This document shows, in pieces, positions 10,242 to 18,539 of a stretch of DNA of 64,000 nt (the stretch's first letter is position 1; the number at the start of each line of letters is the position of its first letter). Source of the stretch: JBKBUF01 sp046290815. GTDB lineage: Bacteria > Bacteroidota > Bacteroidia > Cytophagales > Cytophagaceae. The translations under genes and the position numbers were made by a program. The notes under the pieces are model-generated. The model was not told the origin of the DNA and did no database searches. It saw only the letters and a list, made by a program, of their open reading frames with translations. The stretch lies in NCBI GenBank assembly GCA_046290815.1, contig JBKBUF010000005.1:1-64000 (forward strand), given 5' to 3'.

Positions 10242-10562
10242 TGCCAGTTGAAGAAATTTTAGGTTAAACTAGGATTATTAATGCAGTAACCACAATGAAT
10301 ATCCAAAAAGCACAAAACTTGAAATAGAAATTTTTTCATAATCGAATCTTGTGTTAAAAATTTAACAAATAGCATCCACAGGAAGACTTGCACGGAAGTC
10401 TCCAGGAAAAAATTTACAATCCGATTCATTGATGATTTAGCTGGTTGAATCGAAGGCTTCAAAAATAAATAAAAGATGAAAAAAATAAAATCAGTCAAAA
10501 AAAATTTACTAAATCAAATGAAATTCTAAATTGCAGATATTCAATCAAGATATAGAAGACAA
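10242..10562. other. 321-bp intergenic region between divergent genes
   Basis: It separates the 1449-aa gene (minus) from the 277-aa exported protein (plus), so promoters for both should lie here. I found no convincing TTTG-N19-TAnnTTTG promoter on either strand. A small inverted repeat (AGACTT at 10384-10389, AAGTCT at 10396-10401) is the only local structure seen. An open frame of 79 codons on the minus strand is hydrophobic and low in complexity, and I do not accept it as a gene. Confidence 0.5.
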
Positions 10563-11396
10563 GTGTCCGCTCGCTACCTCCAATTCTTTCTGCTTCTCTT
10601 ACTCACTTCTCACCTTTCCCTATCACAATCTATGCCACCGCTCGAAGGCAACTACAACAGATATAAATTTACCTACCAGGGGAAGAACCTGTATTTTCAG
10701 AATCCTTATACCGAAGATATGAAAACTTTTTGCACCAAAGAGGTATGGGTAAATGGCAAGCGCGTACTAGGGTATCAGGATGGCTCAGCTTTTGAAGTGG
10801 ATCTTTCTTACTTTAATCTGGATGACACCGTAGAGGTAATAGTATTCCAGCATGCTTCATGTAAAGTAAAAGTGCTGGGAGGTTATCCAAGAGGAAAAAA
10901 TCCCTTCGCATATAACTTCTTTAAAGCAGATGAAAAAGAAAGCAGGTTTGAAATCAGTTGGAAGAGTAAGAAACCATTTACCGCACATGTTTACCTTGAA
11001 CGGTTTCAGTACAATATTTATACTATTATTGACAGCTTAATAAACATCAAACCTGATACCGTATACACCTTTAACCCCAAACATCTTTCCGGCATCAATA
11101 AATGCAGACTGAAAACTAAGCTCAGCGATGGTCAGGTTTTGTACTCTCATGTGGAGGAGTTTATAAGCAGCAGACCCAAAATAAAGCCTGTCTTCCTTGG
11201 TGCAGATAAAAGAATTACTTTCAACGCTTCTGCGGACTATGAAATACTGAATACTCAAGGTGAAGTAATAATGTCCGGCACAGCTGATGAAATAAGTTTG
11301 CAACCATTGGAGGCAGGAATATACTATTTGCTGGTTGATAACAGGATATATAAAATGAGAGTCAGCAAAGATAAACTGATACGGAAGAAGGGGTAG
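10563..11396 (+). CDS. Exported protein of unknown function with sorting-domain-like C-terminus
   Basis: The only reasonable start is GTG at 10563, preceded by AGAAGAC and with an in-frame TAA at 10527. The 277-aa product has a signal peptide (LQFFLLLLLTSHLSLSQS). The last 60 residues (YEILNTQGEVIMSGTADEI and then LEAGIYYLLV) follow the strand order of T9SS type A sorting domains: N-x-x-G-x-V, then L-x-x-G-x-Y-x-L. The canonical YPNP entry is absent and the end is unusually basic (KDKLIRKKG). The body is a single globular beta-rich region with paired Cys. The family is unknown; export is well supported. Confidence 0.65.
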   Translation: MSARYLQFFLLLLLTSHLSLSQSMPPLEGNYNRYKFTYQGKNLYFQNPYTEDMKTFCTKEVWVNGKRVLGYQDGSAFEVDLSYFNLDDTVEVIVFQHASCKVKVLGGYPRGKNPFAYNFFKADEKESRFEISWKSKKPFTAHVYLERFQYNIYTIIDSLINIKPDTVYTFNPKHLSGINKCRLKTKLSDGQVLYSHVEEFISSRPKIKPVFLGADKRITFNASADYEILNTQGEVIMSGTADEISLQPLEAGIYYLLVDNRIYKMRVSKDKLIRKKG

Positions 11397-11426
11397 CACC
11401 CTGTCAGGGTGGACCCTGACAGGGTG
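11397..11426. repeat. Perfect 14-bp inverted repeat (CACCCTGTCAGGGT / ACCCTGACAGGGTG)
   Basis: The arms 11397-11410 and 11413-11426 are exact reverse complements separated by GG, starting just after the stop of the exported gene. Each arm itself contains the near-palindrome CCCTGTCAGGG. The hairpin is GC-rich but not followed by a T run on either strand. It is therefore a weak terminator candidate and more like a small dispersed palindromic element. Confidence 0.6.
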
Positions 11427-11548
11427 TCGAAAAAATTTCTCCCTTTAACACCCTGTTTAACTGTCAATTACAACTCATTTTATTACTTCTATCAACAATC
11501 CCGTTTTCTGTTCTGTTATCCTATTAGTAGAAACATCGGAGGAAGCGT

Positions 11549-11839
11549 ATGGACGTGGAGATAATGCATTGTGAAGAAGAGAAGAAATTCTTTATAAAAA
11601 TTAACGGGGTGGAATGCTGCGTGAAATATATCAAATGGAATGATAAAGTTTGGGATTTCATAGGCACTTTTGTTCCTAACAACTTCAAGGATGCACAAAA
11701 ACTGGCCATGTCTCTGGTAAAACAGGCTCTCGATTTTGCAAACAGTCAGAATGTAAAAATCAGAGCCAGCTGCAGATGGGTACAGGACTTCCTGATCGAT
11801 AACAAAGAGTACAGAAGCCTGATTTATTATCCTTATTGA
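11549..11839 (+). CDS. Small GNAT-like protein (Acetyltransf_CG type), divergent
   Basis: This 96-aa protein follows the plan of the short GCN5-related acetyltransferases (Pfam Acetyltransf_CG/YidJ-like): an N-terminal two-strand sheet, a T-x-V-P strand (GTFVP, about residue 51), a helix (AMSLVKQALDFANSQ), the strand VKIRASCRWVQDFL with the family's conserved Cys, and a terminal tyrosine-rich helix. The acetyl-CoA loop normally reads R/Q-x-x-G-x-G/A after VP. Here it is NNFKDAQKLA, without those glycines, so catalysis is doubtful. The start is supported by GGAGGAAG eight bases upstream. A strong terminator follows. Confidence 0.6.
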   Translation: MDVEIMHCEEEKKFFIKINGVECCVKYIKWNDKVWDFIGTFVPNNFKDAQKLAMSLVKQALDFANSQNVKIRASCRWVQDFLIDNKEYRSLIYYPY

Positions 11840-11892
11840 CCGGGATTTCAGAATTGATGGATTATCATGATTCTGATGATTTCGGTTAAAAT

Positions 11893-11934
11893 AAAAAGCC
11901 TTGGTTTTCCTTATCGGACAGCCAAGGCTTTTTT
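11893..11934. terminator. Bidirectional rho-independent terminator
   Basis: The arms AAAAAGCCTTGG (11893-11904) and CCAAGGCTTTTTT (11922-11934) form a 12-bp stem with a 17-base loop and a T run on both strands. It lies between the convergent GNAT-like gene (plus) and the ELWxTDG-repeat gene (minus). Confidence 0.8.
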
Positions 11935-11965
11935 ATGACTCATTTAAATTTCTATAAGAGACAAA

Positions 11966-13261
11966 TCATTTCTGATTAACTTTAACCACTCTGTTATAAT
12001 GTACCTCATTACCTGATGTAGTTTTTAATGTGTATATGCCATCAGGCAGTTTGCTAATATCAACAGAGGTACCGCTAGTCTCATGCACCACTTTACCCTC
12101 ACAATTCAGCACAGTTGTTTGTACAGGACCTATGTTGTCATTTAACTCAAAATAATATACTCCTGAACCTGGATTAGGATAAACATTCCTAATCAATTCA
12201 ATATATGCTTGTGAAGACTGTGCTGTAACTATGGAACCGATCTTCATAGGTTCTCTTCCGTTGGTGCCATTATCAGCACCAAAGATCAATTCATTTTGAA
12301 AGGGAGTATAAAAGTTTGGTGAACCATTCCCGGCACCTGGGTTAATATCAGCTACCATATATGTTCCCGTCTCAGTTCCGTCACTTGTCCATAACTCAAA
12401 CCCGTTCGTACCATTGTTAGCTGTAAATACAAGTTTACCATTATAATTGGTAAGTAAATTAGTATTTGTAAACATGCTGTTATCTACTCCGGGGTTTATG
12501 TCTTTCACCATCCTTGTTCCTGCTTCTGTACCATCGGTAACCCATAATTCCAATCCATGTGTGCCATCATTGGCCTGAAAAAATAATGTGCCATTTATGT
12601 CTTTTAAAAAAGAAGCAAATTGTGTTAAACCTCCCGTTGGTCCGGGATACACATCCTTAAGCAAAAAAGTACCTTCAGCAGTCCCATCACTTTTCCACAG
12701 TTCAACACCATCTACGCTATTTGTAGCCCTGAAATAAAAATAATCCCCGGATAGTGTCAGATTAGCAATAGCGGAAGTAGATGCTCCTGGAGCAATATCT
12801 TTTACCATCACTGTCCCCTCTGCCGTTCCATCGGTTTTCCATAGTTCCAGTCCGTTTACCCCATCATCGGCTGCAAAGTAAAGTGTATTGTTATAGCTTA
12901 AAAAATGATTACCCCATCCTGTCGCACCACCAGGATTGATATCCTTTACCAATACAGTTCCATTTGCAGTGCCATCCGTTTTCCATAGTTCTGTACCTTC
13001 GACATCTGTGGAGGCAGTAAAATATACTATGCCATTGACGTTTATAAACTGTCCAGGGGCTGAACCGAGGTTACCTGGCCTTATATCTTTAACCATTACT
13101 GTTCCTTCAGGAGTGCCATCCGTCTTCCAAAGTTCGCCACCGGCACTTAGAGTGCTAGCCTGAAAAAATATAACATCTCCAGATTGAAAGAGAAATGATG
13201 GATTGGAACCAACCACTCCCGGATTAATATCTTTCAATAGCATTGTTCCTCCGGCTGTACC
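11966..13261 (-). pseudogene. N-terminally truncated ELWxTDG-repeat protein with T9SS sorting domain
   Basis: The frame encodes six tandem units of about 45-50 residues, each with a G-x-ELW-x-(T/S)DG-T-x-x-GT-x-(M/L)VKDI-x-PG core, plus an incomplete unit at the start. A T9SS type A domain follows (NVYPNPGSGVYYF to VVKVNQK). These repeats form propeller-like surface proteins. Upstream of the apparent ATG at 13243 the repeat continues in frame as G-T-A-G-G-T and then hits TGA at 13264-13262 exactly where D-G is expected. There is no signal peptide, so the exported protein has lost its 5' end. As it stands it should not be secreted. Disruption or assembly error is discussed in the findings. Confidence 0.75.
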
Positions 13262-13599
13262 TCAGTCCGGAAGAATTAGGAGACATCAAAATTGTCAATT
13301 ATCGTAAGAACTCTAATTTTTCCGCGCCAGTAGACACAATGTATGTTTATGTAAGCTACTACAATTCTAAAGGAAATTTATATCTGACAAAATCACTATG
13401 GGATAACTATGACTATCGGTTCATAGTAAATGATGATGTAAAGAACTATGACATTACAGAAATGTCGCTTAGGAAATTTACATGCAACGCCTGCTTTCTC
13501 AGACCTGAGGGCGATAATTCTTATAACCTTGATGGGTACACTTTAAACGGAAAAAGAATTGCTCCTACAAAAAATATGATTGAGATTATTAAGCAGTAG
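13261..13599 (+). pseudogene. C-terminal fragment of an unidentified protein
   Basis: A plus-strand open frame of about 113 codons encodes a soluble, Asn/Tyr-rich tail (starting LSPEELGDIKIVNYRK, ending MIEIIKQ) with two Cys in CNACF. No proper start is present: the frame is open only through a TTG inside the ELWxTDG repeat of the opposite gene. The coding sequence therefore begins abruptly at about 13261, the same point at which the neighbour breaks. It looks like the 3' end of a gene whose 5' part is elsewhere. Family unknown. Confidence 0.5.
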
Positions 13600-13684
13600 G
13601 CAAAACAACTATCGTAGTCTTCATCCATGGACTCTTATTATAGTCAATAGTCAGAAGTCATTAGTCAAAATACCGGAAACTGGA

Positions 13685-13784
13685 NNNNNNNNNNNNNNNN
13701 NNNNNNNNNNNNNNNNNNNNNNNNNNNNNNNNNNNNNNNNNNNNNNNNNNNNNNNNNNNNNNNNNNNNNNNNNNNNNNNNNNNN
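13685..13784. other. Assembly gap (100 N)
   Basis: Exactly 100 N are present, a conventional placeholder for a scaffold gap of unknown length. The flank on the right is a heptanucleotide tandem repeat, which probably caused the break. Confidence 0.99.
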
Positions 13785-13948
13785 TCTAATATCTAATATC
13801 TAATATCTAATATCTAATATCTAATATCTAATATCTAATATCTAATATCTAATATCTAATATCTAATATCTAATATCTAATATCTAATATCTAATATCTA
13901 ATATCTAATATCCAATTCTTAATTCTTAACTCTTAATTCTTAATTCCC
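13785..13948. repeat. Heptanucleotide tandem repeat (TCTAATA)n grading into (AATTCTT)n
   Basis: Positions 13785-13910 hold 18 exact copies of the 7-mer TCTAATA. Positions 13914-13948 continue with five variant 7-mers of the form AATTCTT/AACTCTT/AATTCCC, ending just before the uvrA stop. The left side is cut by the assembly gap, so the true copy number is unknown. Left of the gap, TAGTCAA/TAGTCAG units at about 13640-13665 suggest that a related 7-8-base array begins there. Confidence 0.9.
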
Positions 13949-13950
13949 GG

Positions 13951-16773
13951 TCAAAGCTTCTCCTTCAAAAACTGCGCCGTATATCCCTTGCTCTTCTTCA
14001 CCATCTCTTCCGGTGTACCTTCAAACACAATGCTACCTCCACCATCTCCTCCTTCCGGACCAAGATCTATAATCCAGTCTGCACATTTGATCAGCTCCAT
14101 GTTGTGCTCTATAATGATCACAGTATTGCCCTGATCTACCAAGGCATTCATGGCATGAAGTAATTTCTTAATATCAAGAAAGTGAAGTCCTGTAGTAGGC
14201 TCATCAAAAATAAATACTATATGTTCATTGGAAGCATTTGCTCCTTTTCCAAGATAAGATGCAAGCTTTACTCTCTGTGCTTCTCCTCCGCTAAGGCTGC
14301 TGGAAGACTGTCCAAGCCTGATGTAACCCAAACCTACATCGAACAGAGGTTTCAGCTTTTCTACAATCTTTGGCTTATCCTTAAAGAATGTGAGGCTCTC
14401 TTCTATGGTCATATCCAATATGTCCGTTACATTCTTGTCTTTATAAGTAACATCCAGTATTTCCTGTTTGAATCTTTTTCCCTGGCAGCCTTCACACTTC
14501 AGATGTATGTCGGCCATGAATTGCATCTCCACGGTTACTTCTCCTTCTCCCTGACACAATTCGCATCTGCCCCCATCTATATTGAAAGAAAAATGTCCGG
14601 CTTTATAACCACGCGCTTTAGCAAGTGGCAGCTCACAAAACAATTGCCTGATCGCATCATAAGCTTTTACATAAGTAACAGGGTTAGATCTCGAACTTTT
14701 ACCTATAGGATTCTGATCGACAAATTCTACCTGCGATATTTTATCAAGACTTCCTTCCAGTCCATCAAACTTCCCTGTAAACTCGCCCATAGTTCCATGC
14801 AGCTTTTTCAGTGCAGGATATAATACTTTTTTTACCAGAGTAGATTTTCCGGAACCACTCACTCCTGTGATGGTAGTAAGTGTATGAAGCGGGATTTTTA
14901 CATCCAGATTCTTCAGATTGTTCTCTCTCGCTCCTTTCACCATAATGAAATCGGACCATTTTCTTCTTCGCACAGGCACTTCTATAGTTTCAATACCTTG
15001 CAGATATTTCGTAGTATGTGTTTCCGCTTTTTTCTGCATGTCAGCCAGGTTTCCCTGAAACATAAGAGTTCCTCCATGTATACCTGCATCGGGACCAATA
15101 TCTATAATCTGATCGGCAGCTCTCATTACTTCCTCTTCATGTTCGACCACTATTACCGTGTTACCGATATTCCTCAGTTCCTCCAACACGCTTACAAGCT
15201 TACGCGTATCTTTTGGGTGCAGGCCAATACTGGGCTCATCAAGTATGTACATACTACCTACCAATGCACTGCCAAGTGATGTAGCCAGTCGTATGCGCTG
15301 ATATTCTCCTCCCGAAAGCGTAGAACTTAATCTGTTTAAAGTAAGATAACCCAATCCTACCTTCTCAAGGTATTCAAGTCTTGAGTTTATTTCTCTTAAA
15401 ATTCTTCCTCCTACCTGTTGTTCGTAGGAGCTCAACTTTAATCCGGTAGTAAACTTCAGCAATTTATCTACAGGCATTAGCACCAGATCTATAATTGACT
15501 TATCCTCGATCTTTACATAGGACGCATCTTTTCTCAATCTTGTACCTTTGCAATCCGGGCAGGTAGTTCGGCCTCTGTATCTGGACATCATTACCCTGTA
15601 TTGAATTTTATGAGATTTAGATTCCAGGTATGCAAAGAAGTCGTTCAAACCTTTGAAGTATTCATTACCTTCCCACAACAGGTCTTTTTCTTTTTCATTC
15701 AGCTCTATAAAAGATCTGTGAATAGGGAAGTCAAATTTAATTCCGTTCTTTAACAGAGGTGCCAGCCATTTACTCATCTTCTCACTTCTCCACGGAGCGA
15801 TTGCACCTTCATAAACTGAAAGATTTTTATCAGGTATTACCAAATCTTCATCAATTCCGAGCACATGTCCAAATCCTTCACATCTTCTGCATGCCCCATA
15901 AGGATTGTTAAAGCTGAATAAGTTTACAGTTGGCTGTTCGAATACAATTCCATCCAATTCAAATTTGTCAGAAAAAGTAACTGAACCTTTGCCGGGAATT
16001 TCTACAATACATTCACCCTCTCCTTCAAAGAATGCTGTCTGTGCCGAGTCTGCAATTCTGAACTCCAGATCCTCATCATTTTTTGTCACGGAAGCTCTGT
16101 CAAGTACGATGGACATTTCTTTTGCTTTTTTAACTAAAGCAATTTCTTGCAACAGATCTTCTATCATATGCACAGTACCGTCAATAGAGATTCTTGAAAA
16201 ACCTTTCTGGAGCAGAAGATTCAACTCATCTTCTTTTTTTCTTGCCTTGTTGCTATTAAAAGGAGCAAGTATCATAAATCTTTCACCTTCTTCCAGCGCC
16301 ATAACATATTGCACCACATCATTCACCGAATGCTTTTTCACTTCCTTTCCGCTTTTGGGAGAATAAGTACGTCCGATTCTGGAGAAAAGCAGCTTCATGT
16401 AGTCGTAGATTTCTGTAGTTGTCCCTACGGTGGATCTCGGATTACGGCTGTTGATCTTCTGTTCTATGGCTATAGCAGGCGAGATTCCTTTTATATAGTC
16501 CACTTCAGGCTTTTCCATACGAACCAAAAACTGGCGCGCATAGGAACTAAGGCTTTCCACATACATTCTTTGCCCTTCAGCAAATAAAGTATCGAAAGCG
16601 AGAGACGATTTGCCCGACCCGGATAGTCCGGTAATGACTATTAATTTATTTCTGGGTATCGCTACCGAAAGATTTTTAAGATTATTTACCCGGGCGTTCT
16701 TTATGATAATGAACTGCTTAGGATCCAATTGATCCAACTCCAGGCTGTTTACGCCTACTTTTTTTCCCCTCAT
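13951..16773 (-). CDS. uvrA: Excinuclease ABC subunit A (UvrA)
   Basis: UvrA is the damage-recognition ATPase of nucleotide excision repair. It dimerises and loads UvrB on distorted DNA. The 940-aa length is normal. Two ABC cassettes are visible: Walker A GLSGSGKSS near residue 49 and GVSGSGKST near 640, signature LSGGEYQR near 490 and LSGGEAQR near 835, Walker B ILDEPSIGLH and IFDEPTTGLH. The zinc-binding CxxC pairs (CRRC, CPDC, CELC and CEGC) are present. The start is the ATG at 16773, which adds a short basic N-terminus before the first strand. It is transcribed alone, divergently from the sigma factor. Confidence 0.97.
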   Translation of the reverse strand: MRGKKVGVNSLELDQLDPKQFIIIKNARVNNLKNLSVAIPRNKLIVITGLSGSGKSSLAFDTLFAEGQRMYVESLSSYARQFLVRMEKPEVDYIKGISPAIAIEQKINSRNPRSTVGTTTEIYDYMKLLFSRIGRTYSPKSGKEVKKHSVNDVVQYVMALEEGERFMILAPFNSNKARKKEDELNLLLQKGFSRISIDGTVHMIEDLLQEIALVKKAKEMSIVLDRASVTKNDEDLEFRIADSAQTAFFEGEGECIVEIPGKGSVTFSDKFELDGIVFEQPTVNLFSFNNPYGACRRCEGFGHVLGIDEDLVIPDKNLSVYEGAIAPWRSEKMSKWLAPLLKNGIKFDFPIHRSFIELNEKEKDLLWEGNEYFKGLNDFFAYLESKSHKIQYRVMMSRYRGRTTCPDCKGTRLRKDASYVKIEDKSIIDLVLMPVDKLLKFTTGLKLSSYEQQVGGRILREINSRLEYLEKVGLGYLTLNRLSSTLSGGEYQRIRLATSLGSALVGSMYILDEPSIGLHPKDTRKLVSVLEELRNIGNTVIVVEHEEEVMRAADQIIDIGPDAGIHGGTLMFQGNLADMQKKAETHTTKYLQGIETIEVPVRRRKWSDFIMVKGARENNLKNLDVKIPLHTLTTITGVSGSGKSTLVKKVLYPALKKLHGTMGEFTGKFDGLEGSLDKISQVEFVDQNPIGKSSRSNPVTYVKAYDAIRQLFCELPLAKARGYKAGHFSFNIDGGRCELCQGEGEVTVEMQFMADIHLKCEGCQGKRFKQEILDVTYKDKNVTDILDMTIEESLTFFKDKPKIVEKLKPLFDVGLGYIRLGQSSSSLSGGEAQRVKLASYLGKGANASNEHIVFIFDEPTTGLHFLDIKKLLHAMNALVDQGNTVIIIEHNMELIKCADWIIDLGPEGGDGGGSIVFEGTPEEMVKKSKGYTAQFLKEKL

Positions 16774-16980
16774 GTTTTAAGAAATGAAAATTTTGTCTTA
16801 AATTTGCAACATAATTTCTTGAATAAAGTATATTTACTTGATTATTTATTGCAAGTGCCAAAAATATTAAGTAACTTTATTATTCATAAGTTCATATAAT
16901 TCTGCAATAATACGCATTGTTAAACTTTAAACCTTACAATATGATATAGAGCTCTACGTTAACTAAACGTGGATTTACAA

Positions 16981-17580
16981 ATGAAACATGTTGCATTAAG
17001 TGATGCAAAACTAGTATCGCTTTATATCAATGGTGACGAGGATGCATTTGCTCAGTTACTAAAAAGACACAAAACTAAGGTTTACACCACCATCTATTTA
17101 ATTGTTAAAGACCAGTATGTAGCAGAAGACCTGCTGCAGGAAGCCTTTATCAAAGCCATCAGAAAATTAAAGTCGGGAGAGTACAACGAGGAAGGCAAAT
17201 TCCTTCCATGGATTGTGCGTATTGCTCATAACCTTGCGATAGATTATTTCCGTAAGGAGAAGAGGTATCCTACCATAATAATGGAAGATGGCAGCAACAT
17301 TTTCAATTCACTTGACTTCTCTGAAGATTCAATGGAGTCTGTAAAAATCAAGGATGAAACACATGCCATCCTGAGAGATCTGATACAGACGCTTCCTGAA
17401 CCTCAGAAAGAAGTTCTCTTAATGAGGCATTATGGAGAAATGAGTTTTCAGGAAATTGCTGAAGCTACAGGAGTGAGCATTAATACTGCTTTGGGAAGGA
17501 TGCGCTATGCCCTCATTAATCTGAGGAAGAAATTAGAAAAACAGAATATAGCCTATGATAAAAACCTTTACCCAAAATGA
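16981..17580 (+). CDS. ECF-family RNA polymerase sigma factor
   Basis: This protein of about 199 aa has a region 2 with the -10 recognition helix (VAEDLLQEAFIKAIRKL followed by FLPWIVRIAHNLAIDYFRK) and a region 4 helix-turn-helix (LPEPQKEVLLMRHYGEMS, then IAEATGVSINTALGRMRYAL). It lacks regions 1 and 3, as expected for group 4 sigma-70 factors. I chose the ATG at 16981; a GTG four codons upstream (16969) is possible. It directs polymerase to a specific regulon, unknown here. The next gene overlaps its 3' end by 26 bases, so the two are co-translated and the partner may control it. Confidence 0.9.
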   Translation: MKHVALSDAKLVSLYINGDEDAFAQLLKRHKTKVYTTIYLIVKDQYVAEDLLQEAFIKAIRKLKSGEYNEEGKFLPWIVRIAHNLAIDYFRKEKRYPTIIMEDGSNIFNSLDFSEDSMESVKIKDETHAILRDLIQTLPEPQKEVLLMRHYGEMSFQEIAEATGVSINTALGRMRYALINLRKKLEKQNIAYDKNLYPK

Positions 17581-17782
17581 TGTAATCAGATTAATTTACA
17601 ACGAAGTTTCACAGGACGAAAAAGCCGATATAGTTAGCTGTCTCTTATGGGACCAGGAACTTGCAGACTTTTACTCCGATATTCAGGATGTTAAACTGAA
17701 TATGACAAAGGCGAAAAAAGAACCTTCTGCCGCTGTTATAGATAACATACTGAATTATTCCAGAAATTTTGTAAGAAACTAA
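17555..17782 (+). CDS. Small acidic protein overlapping the sigma gene, possible regulator
   Basis: The 75-aa product (starts MIKTFTQNDVIRLIYNEVS) is helical, soluble and without Cys/His zinc residues or a membrane segment. Its start lies inside the last 26 bases of the sigma gene in another frame, an arrangement typical of sigma/anti-sigma pairs. The acidic helical N-terminus resembles the short cytoplasmic part of bacteroidete anti-sigma proteins, but no anti-sigma domain can be recognised. A regulatory role is inferred from position only. Confidence 0.6.
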   Translation: MIKTFTQNDVIRLIYNEVSQDEKADIVSCLLWDQELADFYSDIQDVKLNMTKAKKEPSAAVIDNILNYSRNFVRN

Positions 17783-17788
17783 AAAACC

Positions 17789-17815
17789 AAGCTGTCCTAC
17801 GGGGCAGCTTTTTTT
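17789..17815 (+). terminator. Rho-independent terminator of the sigma factor operon
   Basis: The stem AAGCTGTCC / GGGCAGCTT with one G-U pair and a short loop (17789-17810) is followed by TTTTT. It comes seven bases after the stop of the 75-aa gene. Confidence 0.8.
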
Positions 17816-17882
17816 GATTCATTGAGGTTGAAAATCCGGGTAATAATGCAGACTTTTACCCCGGATACCTATTTTTATCCAA

Positions 17883-18536
17883 ATGCAGAAAAAAGAAAGA
17901 TTTGAGAAGTTTTTAAATCATTTCAGAGAAAACTTTCCTGAGCCTGAAACTGAATTAAATTATAATAACCCTTTTGAATTGCTCGTAGCCGTCATCCTTA
18001 GTGCACAATGTACTGACAAAAGGGTCAACATGGTTACTCCTCTGATCTTTGAAAAATATCCTACTGCTTATGAAATGTCTCTTGCAACTGCCGAGGAGAT
18101 TTTTCCTTTGATCCGAAGTATTTCATATCCCAATAACAAATCAAAACACCTGGCCGGTATGGCAAGAATGCTGGTTGAGGAATTTAATGGTGAAGTACCG
18201 GAAAAAACGGAAGACTTACAGAAATTACCCGGGGTAGGAAGAAAAACCGCGAATGTAATTGCTTCAGTCATCTATAACCAACCGACAATGGCAGTAGATA
18301 CTCATGTTTTTCGCGTGTCTAAAAGAATAGGGCTGGTTACACAAACTGCTTCCACACCTCTGGAAGTAGAAAAACAATTACTGAAATACATCCCTGAGGA
18401 ATTGGTGCACAAAAGCCATCACTGGCTTATTCTCCATGGCCGCTATATATGTACTGCCAGAAATCCTAAATGTGATTCTTGTCCACTCACTGACATTTGT
18501 GCCTATTATCAAAAAACTATAAAAAAGGCTTCCTGA
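17883..18536 (+). CDS. nth: Endonuclease III (DNA glycosylase/AP lyase)
   Basis: The enzyme excises oxidised pyrimidines and cuts the abasic site in base excision repair. The 217-aa length is typical. The helix-hairpin-helix LPGVGRKTANV carries the catalytic Lys121, and Asp139 lies in MAVDTHVFRV. The [4Fe-4S] ligands Cys190, Cys197, Cys200 and Cys206 have the standard C-x6-C-x2-C-x5-C spacing. ATG at 17883 gives the normal N-terminus. asnB starts three bases after its stop, suggesting co-transcription. Confidence 0.96.
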   Translation: MQKKERFEKFLNHFRENFPEPETELNYNNPFELLVAVILSAQCTDKRVNMVTPLIFEKYPTAYEMSLATAEEIFPLIRSISYPNNKSKHLAGMARMLVEEFNGEVPEKTEDLQKLPGVGRKTANVIASVIYNQPTMAVDTHVFRVSKRIGLVTQTASTPLEVEKQLLKYIPEELVHKSHHWLILHGRYICTARNPKCDSCPLTDICAYYQKTIKKAS

Positions 18537-18539
18537 TTT

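Noticed and set aside
10259..10498. 79-codon minus-strand frame upstream of the 1449-aa gene
   Set aside because: Hydrophobic, low-complexity translation of AT-rich DNA with no start signal; it lies in the region that must hold promoters of both neighbours.
13785..13910. CRISPR array candidate
   Set aside because: The 7-base units are directly contiguous with no spacers and there are no cas genes in the window; it is a simple satellite.
14182..14823. 213-codon frame on plus strand inside uvrA
   Set aside because: It is antisense to the conserved second ATPase domain of UvrA and has Cys/Ser/Phe-rich shadow composition.
15905..16366. 153-codon plus-strand frame inside uvrA
   Set aside because: Antisense shadow of uvrA; no independent start signal or domain.
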